This document shows, piece after piece, positions 30,864 to 40,772 of a DNA stretch of 64,000 nt. Within the stretch, counting starts at the first letter, position 1. Each line of letters starts with the position of its first letter. A program made the position numbers and the translations under genes. Source of the DNA: Euphorbia lathyris (taxonomy: Eukaryota > Streptophyta > Magnoliopsida > Malpighiales > Euphorbiaceae); the NCBI RefSeq assembly GCF_963576675.1, contig NC_088911.1, positions 59,977,756-60,041,755 on the forward strand, given 5' to 3'. The notes under the pieces were generated by a model. That model saw only the letters and a list, made by a program, of their open reading frames with translations, was not told the DNA's origin and did not search any database.

Positions 30864-33800
30864 CTCATACCATACTGAGAAGTAGGAAATATTTCTCTCA
30901 TTTGACAATGAAAGAAACTTGTGTTAATACTATATCGGGTAGTTCAAAGATTATTGAAGGCTCCGGAAGAGCAAATATATTATTATCTATGGGAACGAAA
31001 TTTGACATTATGGATGCATTATACTCTCCCAAGTCTCAAAGAAATTTATTGAGTTTTAAAGATATCCGTCAGAATGGATATCATATTGAGACAATAAGTG
31101 AAGGAAATGTAGAATACCTTCAAATCACGAGTATTACCCAAGGCACTAAACATGTTGTTGAGAAATTACCTGCATTCTCCACTAGATTGTACTACACTAA
31201 TATTAGTACAATTGAATCATATGCTATAGTAAACTAGAAGTTTACTGATAATGTTACTGTTTGGCATGACCGATTAGGCCATCCGGGTTCAATAATGATG
31301 CGAAAAATTAATAATTAGGCCTTCACCAGCCAAAGTTATACATGAATCAATCAATTTTCTGGAACGCTTACAATGAGATATTTGTGGGCCAATTCACCTA
31401 CCGTGTGGATCATTTAGATATTTTATGGTTTTAATCGATGCCTCGACTAGATGGTCACACGTCTCCCTATTATCAACTCGCAACCTGGCGTTTCCGAGAT
31501 TACTTGCTCAATTAATTAGATTAAGAGCACATTTTCCAGATTTTCCTTTGAAGGCAATTCGCCTCGATAATGCTAGTGAATTCACTTCACAAGCTTTTAA
31601 TGATTATTGTATGTCCATTGGGATAAATGTTGAACATCATGTAGCTCATGTTCATACACAAAATGGTCTAGCTGAATCGTTAATTAAACATTTGCAGTTG
31701 ATTGCTAGACCATTACTTATGAAGTCCAAACTTCCAATATCAGCTTGGGGACATGCTATATTACATGCAGCAGCATTAATTCGCATCAGGCCAACGAGTA
31801 ATCAACAATTCTCCCCATCACAATTGGTTCTTAGTCAGGAACCAAATATTTCTCATTTGAAAGTTTTTGGATGTGCGGTATATGTTCCAATTGCTCCACC
31901 ACAACGCACTAAGATGGGTCCTCAAAGGAGGATGGGAATATATGTTGGTTTTGAATCCCCATCAATCATTAAGTATCTAGAGCCAGCTACTGGAAATCTA
32001 TTTAAGGCTCGATTTGCTGACTGTCATTTTAATAAGTCAGTTTTTCCAACATTAGGGGGAGAAAAGAAACAGTTGGAAAAAGAAATTAGTTGGAATGAAT
32101 TATCTCTGTCTCATTTTGATCCTCGTACTAAAGAATGTGAAATAGAAGTTCAAAAGATAATTCATTTACAAAACTTAGCGAATCAATTGCCAGACGCATT
32201 TTCTGACCCAAAGAGAGTGACCAAATCACATATTCCAGCTGTAAATGCTCCAAATATAATTGAAGTCCCTGAAGGACAACATCCAACTGCTAATGAGTCT
32301 CACACACGCATGAAGCGTGGTAGACCTATCGGTTCCAAAGATAAGAATCCTCGAAAAAGAAAAGGAGCAGAAATGGACAATGGCCTTTCCGAGGAACCAA
32401 AGAACAATAAAGGATCTCATGAAGAGACTATAAACATGACAAAGAAAGAAATTCAGGTACCTGAGAATGAAGAGATCTCTATTAATTATGTCATGTCTGG
32501 AATAAAATGGAATCGAAATAAAATTGACGTCGATGAAATTTTTGCATGCAATGTAGCAGTTGATGTTATGGATAAAAATGAGGATCATGAACCAAAATCC
32601 ATTGAGGAGTGTACACAAAGTAATGATTGGCCAAAATGGAAAGAAGCAATTGAGACAGAATTGAAATCTCTTGCAAAGAGAGAAGTATTTGGACCTGTAG
32701 TCCATACACCTAAAGGTGTAAAACCAGTTGGACATAAATGGGTCTTTGTGAGAAAAAGGAATGAAAATGGTGAAATTGTGAGATATAAAGCACGCTTGGT
32801 TGCACAAGGATTCTCACAAAGACCTGGAATTGATTATTAAGAAACATATTCTCCTGTGGTGGATGCAACTACTTTTAGGTTTCTCATAAGTCTGGCAATG
32901 AGAGAAGGACTTGATTTACGTTTAATGGATGTAGTCACAACCTACTTATATGGTCCACTGGATAATGAAATTTATATGAAAGTCCCGGAAGGATTTAAAC
33001 TGCCAGAAGCAGCAAGATCTAGTTCTCGAGAACATTACTGCATAAAGTTAAATAGATCTCTTTATGGATTGAAACAATCAGGGCGTATGTGGTATAATCG
33101 CCTTAGTGAATATTTGATAAGAGAATGCTATAAGAATGACCCTATCAGCCCGTGCATTTTTATTAAGAGATTTGGGTCTGGATTTGTCATAATTGCAGTG
33201 TATGTTGATGATTTAAATATCATCGGAACTCCTGAAGAGATTTCACATACAGTGGAATATTTGAAAAAAGAATTTGAGATGAAAGATCTTGGAAAGACAA
33301 AATTTTGCTTGGGATTGCAAATTGAACATCTGAAAGATGGAATACTTCTGCATCAAACAACATACACAGAAAAGGTGCTTAAGAGATTCTATTTTGATCA
33401 AGCACACCTGTTGAGTAGCCCAATGGTTGTAAGATCACTTGATGTGGATAAGGACCCATTCCGTCCTCGGGAAAGCAATGAAGAAGTTCTTGGTCCAGAA
33501 GTACCATACTTAAGTGCAATTAGGGCATTGATGTACCTTGCTAGTCATACAAGACCCGGCATATCATTTTCTGTGAATTTGTTAGCAAGGTTTAGCTCAT
33601 GTCCAACCCGAAGGCATTGGAATGAGATTAAACATGTATTCCGTTACCTTCAAGGTACGAAAGATATGGGCTTATTCTTTTCTAACCAGTCCAAAGAGGA
33701 CTTGATTGGTTTTGCTGATGCAGGATATTTGTCTGATCCTCATACTGCTCGATCACAAACGGGATATGTGTTTACATGTGGTGATACTGCAATTTCTTGG

Positions 33801-34199
33801 CGTTCTATGAAGCAAACCATAGCAGCTACTTCTTCTAATCATTCAGAAATTTTAGCTATTCATGAAGCTAGTCGTGAATGTGTATGGTTACGGTCTGTAA
33901 CTCAACATATTCGAGAAGATTGTGGTCTATCTATCGGAAAAGAAGCTCCAACAGTTTTGTATGAAGATAATGCTGCATGTATTGCACAACTGAAGGAAGG
34001 ATACATTAAAGGAGATAGAACGAAGCATATCTTACCAAAATTCTTCTTCACCCATGATTTACAAAAGAATGGTAATGTGAAAGTTCAACAGATTCGTTCA
34101 AGTGACAATTTGGCGGATTTATTCACCAAGGCGCTTCCAACTGCTACTTTCAAGAAGTTAGTTTATCGCATTGGATTGCGTCGTTGTAAAGATTTTTAG
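30864..34199 (+). pseudogene. Copia pol, main part: protease, integrase, RT and RNase H
   Basis: After the gypsy insert the protease/GAG-pre-integrase region continues (YFSHLTMKETCVNT, VWHDRLGHPGSIMMRKI). It is followed at about 31238-31420 by several stops and a likely deletion that removes most of the integrase zinc finger. The integrase core runs from 31425 (MVLIDASTRWSHV, IRLDNASEFTSQAF, AHVHTQNGLAESLIK). A TAA at 32838 interrupts the start of the reverse transcriptase. The RT has SLYGLKQSGRMWYNRL and the catalytic YVDD (VYVDDLNIIG). RNase H has GFADAGYLSD and LYEDNAACIAQ. The frame ends at 34199 (RRCKDF). The RT-RNase H part alone is 447 codons open. Confidence 0.88.
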
Positions 34200-34255
34200 C
34201 TATGTATTCATGAGGGGGGAGTAAATGCGTGCTGCACTCTTTTCCTTGACCATGG

Positions 34256-34297
34256 TTTTTTCCCACTGGGTTTTCCTGGTAAGGTTTTTAATGAGGC
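34256..34297 (+). other. Conserved post-pol motif in the copia element
   Basis: TTTTTCCCACTGGGTTTTCC then TGGTAAGGTTTTTAATGAGGC, 57 bp after the pol stop and about 50 bp before the polypurine tract. It matches the motif at 27158-27198 in the gypsy element. Confidence 0.85.
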
Positions 34298-34350
34298 AGC
34301 ATCCCCAAGCGCATTTACTTATTTTTGTATAATGGACATCCAAGGGGGAG

Positions 34351-34443
34351 TGTTATAAATAATGTAATGGATGACCATTATACCCCTGTTATATCTATAT
34401 ATATGTTACACCCATAAGTAATAAGATACACACATTTACAACA
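34351..34443 (+). repeat. 3' LTR of the copia element (93 bp)
   Basis: It is identical to the 5' LTR except ATTATACCCC for ATTAGACCCC. It is preceded by the polypurine tract CCAAGGGGGAG and followed by the target duplication CTTAA (34444-34448). Confidence 0.93.
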
Positions 34444-34505
34444 CTTAATTTATTTTTTATTAATAATTTATTATTGTGAGATCTCTTCTCTCACTGTTGG
34501 TATAA
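34444..34505 (+). mobile_element. Tourist-like MITE, copy B, segment 3 of 3 (truncated)
   Basis: CTTAATTTATTTTTTATTAA...TTATTATTG follows copy A beyond the copia insertion point, up to CTCTCACTGTTGGTA. The right terminal GGAGATGCTC is not found, so the copy is truncated near 34505. Confidence 0.75.
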
Positions 34506-34646
34506 TGGCGAGAATCTAATTCAAACCTCCAATAATAGTGTTTGGTGAAGCGAGAATCTAATTCAAAATTGGGCAACTAATTAGTTCCAAAGCTTTTGCT
34601 AAAAATACAGTTTTAGGGTTGATAAACTTTGTTTTAAATAAAATAA

Positions 34647-36643
34647 GGGAAAATTACAAAACTAGGTCAAATGGGATGCCCATTTACATATTAAACCCAT
34701 TTACTCAACCTACTACATATCTAGACTGATTTTGTGTGACTTTCCCATAATACCCCTAACCTTCTCACTTCCTCCCTTACGCGAACGTTCTCTCCCATCT
34801 TCTCCTTGGTTGCGCGAAATGGTGGCAGCTCCTCCATTAATGATTCCAAGACTTTTGATCTTCCTATCTTCCTTTAAATTCCACGAAATCTGGTTCATTT
34901 CTCCAAATCACAATGAATTTCTCTTCTTCCTCTCTTCATCTCTTGATTCTGCAACTTCCTAATCCTAGAAAACGAAGTCATGGTTCTTCATCTTCCATTT
35001 CCTGCTCGTTCGAAAAAATGGTGATTCTACATTATTTTCATCGTTTTTCCCAGTTTATCATATTGGGTTCATAAAAAAATGTAAGTATATGCCGTTTTTT
35101 CTGCGTTTTCCCCCATAAATCCACTTAGCATATGCGGTTATCGCGAGGTCTTTGGGGAGAAATTTATCGATTTCACTTCGCGAAACGCTGATTACGCGAA
35201 GTTTGCGAGGTAATTCGATAAATTTCTCTCGCAGACTCCGCGAATTCAGCGTTTTGCGAAGCCAGAGCGTCACATTTCTCCTCGCAGACTTCGCGAAATC
35301 ATTGTTTCGCGAAGTCAGAGCGTCACATTCCTTGCACATTTATGTTCGCATACTTAGCGAATCGTCGTTTCGCGAAGCCAAATCTTCCTTTTTTCTGACT
35401 AACACGATTAAATTCTTCTGAAGGTGGTTGAATACGTAATATTCATTCCTGGAAGCCGGTGTGTTAGGGTGCCATGAGAGACATCCATTCGAAAACGCCT
35501 GGACTTCCAACCGTCAGTGTGAATAAGAGTCTACACCGTGGGACATGTCCATCCCTCTGTGGTTAATAATAGCTTATGTATAATGAAGTGATTTGTTAGG
35601 AGTTTATTGTGGCAATCTTAGTGAATAGTAGCCTATGTATTATGAGATGATTTGTTAAGAGTTTATTGTGGCAATCTTATTGTAAATTTTGATAATGTTA
35701 TGATTTTAATGTTAGAATCCTTTGTTGTTTGCCATTTTTTGTTATATACCACTTCGCGAATTAGCTACAAAACATATACAGGCTTCGCATATGCGAATTA
35801 AATTCATCAAATAAATCAAACTCTAGCTTCGCAGGCTTCGCATATGCGAATTAAATTCATCAAATAAATCAAACTCTAGCTTCGCCGGCTTCGCATATGC
35901 GAACTAAATTCATCAATTATTATGAACATTAGCTTCGCATGTTAGGGTGCCATGAGAGACATCCATTCGAAAACGCCTGGACTTCCAACCGTCAGTGTGA
36001 ATAAGAGTCTACACCGTGGGACATGTCCATCCCTCTGTGGTTAATAATAGCCTATGTATAATGAAGTGATTTGTTAGGAGTTTATTGTGGCAATCTTAGT
36101 GAATAGTAGCCTATGTATTATGAGATGATTTGTTAAGAGTTTATTGTGGCAATCTTATTGTAAATTTTGATAATGTTATGATTTTAATGTTAGAATCCTT
36201 TGTTGTTTGCCATTTTTTGTTATATACCACTTCGCGAATTAGCTACAAAACATATACAGGCTTCGCATATGCGAATTAAATTCATCAAATAAATCAAACT
36301 CTAGCTTCGCAGGCTTCGCATATGCGAATTAAATTCATCAAATAAATCAAACTCTAGCTTCGCAGGCTTCGCATATGCGAATTAAATTCATCAAATAAAT
36401 CAAACTCTAGCTTCGCCGGCTTCGCATATGCGAACTAAATTCATCAATTATTATGAACATTAGCTTCGCAGGCTTCGCATAATATGGAATTTGCGAAGTC
36501 AGACGGGAGGGGACGAGACGCGCGTAAATATTGAGGGTATTATGGGAAAGTCACACAAAATCAGTCTAGATATGTAGTAGATTGAGTAAATGGGTTTAAT
36601 ATGTAAATGGGTCTCCCATTTGACCTAGTTTTGTAATTTTCCC
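34647..36643. mobile_element. 2-kb Mutator-like non-autonomous element with long TIRs and inner palindromic repeats
   Basis: Nearly perfect inverted repeats of about 108 bp begin GGGAAAATTACAAAACTAGG, run through TACTACATATCTAGACTGAT and end at CATAATACCC. The interior has a TTCGCGAA-rich segment (35120-35380) and a large direct duplication with palindromic 53-bp repeats (35463-36480). No transposase frame is visible; the short open frames are repeat-derived. I could not find a convincing 9-bp target duplication. Confidence 0.78.
35463..36480. repeat. Direct duplication (478-bp offset) containing 53-bp palindromic tandem repeats
   Basis: GTTAGGGTGCCATGAGAGAC begins at 35463 and again at 35941. 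The two units are almost identical (one visible base change, AGCTTATG/AGCCTATG). Each ends in tandem 53-bp repeats with the perfect 14-bp palindrome TTCGCATATGCGAA: three copies in unit 1 (35784, 35837, 35890) and four in unit 2 (36262, 36315, 36368, 36421). Confidence 0.92.
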
Positions 36644-37166
36644 TTTACTTATGTTCCATATGACAAATTGAATATGTATATGTATATTTGGGGTATAGGA
36701 AAATGGGAACAGTATATTGTGTGTGTGTCGTTTAGCTAGACTAAGCCAGCCAACTAGTGAAAATTGATTAGGCTATTATAAATAAATACAACTTTAAGGA
36801 AAAGCAAATGATTATACTAGTATTAATCACTGGATTAGCCAACTAGAAAAGCAAGAATGGACGGCCGGGATCATGATATCATCACCGTCTGATCGTGTAA
36901 TCTTAAGCTATGATTGACACAAACAACCTCTTCATTATGACTACCATATGCCTTGCCTGCTTTGCTTATTATCCTATCCCATCCACCACTACCTATACAT
37001 TTTTTTCTAATTTCTTTGTCACCCATTCAAAATAATATAAACTATTTTACTCTTAATTATTTGAGGTATGAAAACACGTATCATTGATTTTAAAAAAAAC
37101 ACATATCATTTCTAATTATACTTTAAAAATTTTACCTTGTATTTATTTTTTTAGTACTAAACATTA
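36644..37166. other. No gene seen
   Basis: A+T-rich intergenic sequence without coding frames or repeat ends that I recognise. Confidence 0.5.
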
Positions 37167-37428
37167 CTACCTCCGTTTCATATTACATGACTTTCTAGAG
37201 ATATTTTTTTGTTTCATATTACATGACACTTTATATGATCAGTACACGTTAAGTCATCTTTTTTTCTGCTATAAAACGCGATTTTATGAAAATTAATTAG
37301 AATAATGGACTTATTATAGAATAAATAAATATTAGAATCAATAAATAAGGGGCAACAATGTCTTTTTTACAATATCCTTAATTTCTATACAACTCTCTAA
37401 AAAGTCATGTAATATGAAACGGAGGGAG
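37167..37428. mobile_element. Stowaway-type (Tc1/mariner) MITE
   Basis: The ends are CTACCTCCGTTTCATATTAC and GTAATATGAAACGGAGGGAG, inverted repeats with the classic CTCCCTCCGT start, flanked by TA at 37165-37166 and 37429-37430. It is 262 bp and non-coding. Confidence 0.85.
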
Positions 37429-38430
37429 TATTATTTATTATTATATTTATATAAGAAAATAATATATACTTTTGAATAATAAATTATTATAAAAAAATAA
37501 AATAGAGAGAAGAGAAATGTTGAATAAAGAATTTTATTGATTTGAGGAAAAGCTAAAAAGTTTTTAGAATTGAGTTTTACTATAAACTTTCAAAATTTAA
37601 TTTAAGAGTTTAACAAATAAATCAATTAAATATTTTAGGGTAAATAATTATAAAGTCCCTGAATTTTTACTTAATACACTACTAAATCCCTCTATTTTTA
37701 GAAATAATTATATAGTCATTCAGTTTTTAGTTTCATTAACTCCTTAGTCCTTATGTTTAAGTCAATGGTCAAACTATACCAAATAAAATTCAAAATATCA
37801 AAATTATCCTTTACTCTGTATTTTAATAATAAAACATCTATTTTTCCTATTTTATGTTTTTTTCTCCTTTTTTTCTACATAATCTCTACAATATTTTTTT
37901 TCCTACATAATCTCTACAATATTGAATAATTAATTTATTAAATTTTATATAATTATAGAAATTTAATTTAGTAGCCTAAATTTTATTGACAAAAAAATGA
38001 ATGAAAAATATTTCAAAAATTATCAAAATAAGAGCAAAACTATATAAATCGTAAAAAGTAATCTTTATTTATCTCTAATAAATTTTATAAATGAAGAAAA
38101 AAAATTTGATTTTTAATTTTTTTTATTAATATTTAATGCTAGTTTAAAGACATTATATTAAAAAAATAAAAATTTAAGAGAATAAAAATACATTAATGTA
38201 TGGTTTTTCTATCATGTGTCCAAACAAGGAAAATTACAGGTACATTTATTTAATTAATCCTTTTTTCTTGTTTGGAATTTTCTATTTTAACTCCTTTTTT
38301 CATTACATGATTTTTTTTATGATTTTTATGGTAAAAAGGAAAAAAAAAATAAAATTCTAGGCATAGAATTTTTAGGAGTTTGATAGTATTTTGGTAAGGA
38401 GAAAAGAGAGGAGAGAGAATATGGGCTAGG

Positions 38431-38573
38431 CTATGCTTACTTTGTTTTTGACAAAGTAAGTCTTACTTTGTTTTTTCCACCATTGGATGGTGATGAATTT
38501 TGACAAAGTAAGCTCATCCAATGGTAGAAAAAACAAAGTAAAGCTTACTTTGTAAAAAACAAAGTAAGCATAG
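38431..38573. mobile_element. Foldback MITE of the GCTTACTTTGTTTTT family, copy 2
   Basis: CTATGCTTACTTTGTTTTTG at the left is mirrored by CAAAGTAAGCATAG at the right. Inner CCACCATTGGAT and ATCCAATGGT arms also pair, so nearly the whole 143 bp folds on itself. This is the best-preserved copy. Confidence 0.75.
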
Positions 38574-38878
38574 AAGACACCGAGAGAATATATATTCTTT
38601 AATGAAACATTTATTGATAATCCCACTAATTAAGTAGAATCTTGAAAATAGGAATGCTAATAAAGGTTTAATGTGTGTAAAATCTTTTACTATCATGTGC
38701 CCTTTGAGCACATGATAGAAAAACCTATATATATATATATATATTAAAACTATTTAGATTAAATTTGAAACTAAAAAATAAGTTTTTTTTATGTGAATAA
38801 CTAGGGGCAATTTGGACTTTCATCTACAAAACACATGGAAGGATTAAAAAGTTGATTAAAATAAAACTTAAGGACATT

Positions 38879-39291
38879 GACCCTGTTTGGGAATTAGCTG
38901 TTAGCTGTTAGCTGATTACATTAGCTGTTAGCTGTTAGCTGATTACATTAGCTGATTTGATTAGCTGTTTGTGTAGACCTGTTTGGTAAAAATTAGCTGA
39001 TTAATAATAGCGGTTTGTGCAAAAAGACGAATAAGGGCATTAATTTTGGTGCAGGGGAAGAGGGAGTCTATCTATCAGGGTTAAAGAAGTCCATTAATTT
39101 TAATATTGCAAAACGCTAATTGAAAAAGCTCATTTTAAGAGCTTTTTCTAAATTAGCGTTTTCATCCCAAAACTCTCTCCCAAACCTCTCTCTCCACCAA
39201 ACACTCCAATTAGCGGTTTCAGTGGTCAAACCTCTAAAGTTGGTCAAAACCGCTCTTTTTATCCCAAAACGCTCTTTACCAAACAAGGCCC
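38879..39291 (+). mobile_element. TTAGCTGTTAGCTG-family MITE, full length
   Basis: From CCCTGTTTGGGAATTAGC to GCTCTTTACCAAACAAGGCCC, with GTTTGG-type inverted ends. Inside are direct repeats TTAGCTGTTAGCTGATTACA (twice) and an inverted pair AATTGAAAAAGCTCATTTT/AAGAGCTTTTTCTAAATT. It serves as the reference for the partial copies at 9349, 13300 and 15461. Confidence 0.7.
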
Positions 39292-39625
39292 TTATAATAA
39301 TATAATGAACCTACTAATATGTTAAGTAAAAATATAAGGACTTTATAATTATTTACCCAATATTTTATATAGATCATTTATAATTAATTAAGATGCGTTT
39401 AATTTTTGTTAATATGCAATGAAGGATTGAAATAAGCAAATAAAAGCACACAAGTGTGGTTTTCATCATAGCATTCAAGTCCAACTCATCCTCTTCTAAT
39501 GAAAGTTTTAAAAATAATGGTAATGTTTAATGGTATTGATTGAGATTGATATAAATATATACACGACCAATAGAATTAATAGGTTCTTTAATGAATAGCT
39601 TTTCTGAACATATAGCCTTCTGGGT

Positions 39626-39740
39626 TAGGCTATGATTACTTTGTTTTTGACAAAATAAGTCTTATTTTGTTTTTTCCACCATTGGATGGTGATGAACTTT
39701 GACAAAGTAAGCTCATCCAATGGTAGAAAAAACAAAGTAG
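39626..39740. mobile_element. Foldback MITE of the GCTTACTTTGTTTTT family, copy 3
   Basis: GGCTATGATTACTTTGTTTT...CCACCATTGGATGGTGATGA...GCTCATCCAATGGTAGAAAA...ACAAAGTA follows copy 2 but lacks the outermost right arm. Confidence 0.7.
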
Positions 39741-39812
39741 CCCCGTTTGATAAAGAGAGAATTGTGATAAAATTAAAGGTTTAGATTACTTTAGACGTGT
39801 TCACTAGTTAAA

Positions 39813-40271
39813 GGGCTAATTACAAATCTAGCCCAATTAAGAGGGGTCTTTTACATATTTAACCCACTTTGCTTCCATCTTACCAAATTAGACACTTTCA
39901 ACCATTTTGGACAAAATTACCCTTAGTTCTAATCAATCATCGATCTACTTCTGATTCTTCTTATGCTTCCATCTTACCAAATTAAACATACCATTTCTAC
40001 GAGAAATTAAACATAATACGTCAATAATCTCAAAAATCGATAATGATTGGTATCAGAAATTGAAGAAGATGAACTGAAGAAGAAGAAGAATCAGAACCAG
40101 AAGAAGAAGAAGAAGCGGAAGAAGAAGAATCAGAAGTAAATCGATGATTGAATAGAACTAAGGGTAATTTTGCCCAAAATGGTTGAAAATGTCTAATTTG
40201 GTAAGATGGAAGCAAAGTGAGTTAGATATGTAAAAGACCCCTCTTAATTGAGCTAGATTTGTAATTAGCCC
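39813..40271. mobile_element. Mutator-like MITE with perfect 9-bp TSD
   Basis: The ends are GGGCTAATTACAAATCTAGC and GCTAGATTTGTAATTAGCCC. Inverted similarity runs about 150 bp, including TTTGCTTCCATCTTACCAAA. The duplication CTAGTTAAA is perfect at 39804-39812 and 40272-40280. The core is GAAGAA-rich; the serine-rich minus frame there is low complexity. It lies about 500 bp upstream of the NPH3 gene. Confidence 0.85.
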
Positions 40272-40280
40272 CTAGTTAAA

Positions 40281-40772
40281 TCTCTAATGATAGTGTTTGA
40301 TGAATAAATGTTTGAAAGAGCTTTTGGACTCAAACCTCAAATTTTGAAAAAAAAAACTAGTTTTATAAGCTTTTTCAATTAGTTTATCGGTCAATGTCTT
40401 TTAAATCTAAGGTTTAGATGTAATATAGGATTAAATTAAGGTAAAGTATAATTAGGTAGGTATGATGAGTGATGATTAGATCCCCTTAAAGGAGAGAAAC
40501 CTGCAAAAATTGTGAAAAGAAGAATGATTTTAGAGTGTAAAAAAGAAAAGGAAAAGGCAATACCTTTCACCGAAAAGTGGAAGCACATCAACAAAGTATT
40601 GACTTTAGATTAAGCCACATTATAATCACTGATTAAAGCATATAATTAATCTTGCATTGCATGAGAGTTCATGTGCTCTTTCCACATGTAATAAAATTCT
40701 GTTTGAGGCTGCAACTGAAAAGAGAAAAAGGAGACACTTGTACAAAAGCTGAAAGTGTTTGAAGAAATTAAA
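40281..40772 (+). other. Upstream region of the NPH3-family gene
   Basis: No gene. It should contain the promoter and 5' UTR of the gene starting at 40773. I see no single convincing TATA box and do not assign a start site. Confidence 0.4.

Larger units (their letters stand above)
17507..34443 (+). mobile_element. Ty1/copia LTR retrotransposon, split by a Ty3/gypsy insertion
   Basis: 93-bp LTRs (17507-17599 and 34351-34443) begin TGTTATAAATAATG, end TTTACAACA and differ by one base. A 5-bp duplication CTTAA flanks them (17502-17506, 34444-34448). The order is LTR, an unusually long leader holding antisense coding remnants, gag, then pol (protease, integrase, reverse transcriptase, RNase H), a polypurine tract CCAAGGGGGAG before 34351, LTR. 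The order integrase before reverse transcriptase defines Ty1/copia. Without the gypsy insert at 20974-30863 the element is about 7 kb. I did not assign a lineage. Confidence 0.9.
37638..39358. mobile_element. Mutator-like non-autonomous element with 9-bp TSD and two nested MITEs
   Basis: The left end GGGTAAATAATTATAAAGTC is matched by the inverted right end GACTTTATAATTATTTACCC-type sequence (39341-39358). The flanking duplication AATATTTTA is perfect at 37629-37637 and 39359-39367. A 9-bp duplication fits Mutator-like elements. MITEs at 38431-38573 and 38879-39291 lie inside. No transposase. Confidence 0.82.

Noticed and set aside
35152..35421. Arg/Ser-rich frames on both strands
   Set aside because: They come from CTTCGC/TTCGCGAA word repeats in a non-coding long-TIR element.
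35784..36434. CRISPR-like array (regular 53-bp spacing)
   Set aside because: The spacers are also identical, so it is a simple tandem repeat in a plant transposon; CRISPR does not occur in plant nuclear DNA.
40030..40215. Ser-rich minus-strand frame
   Set aside because: Translation of a GAAGAA-rich MITE core.
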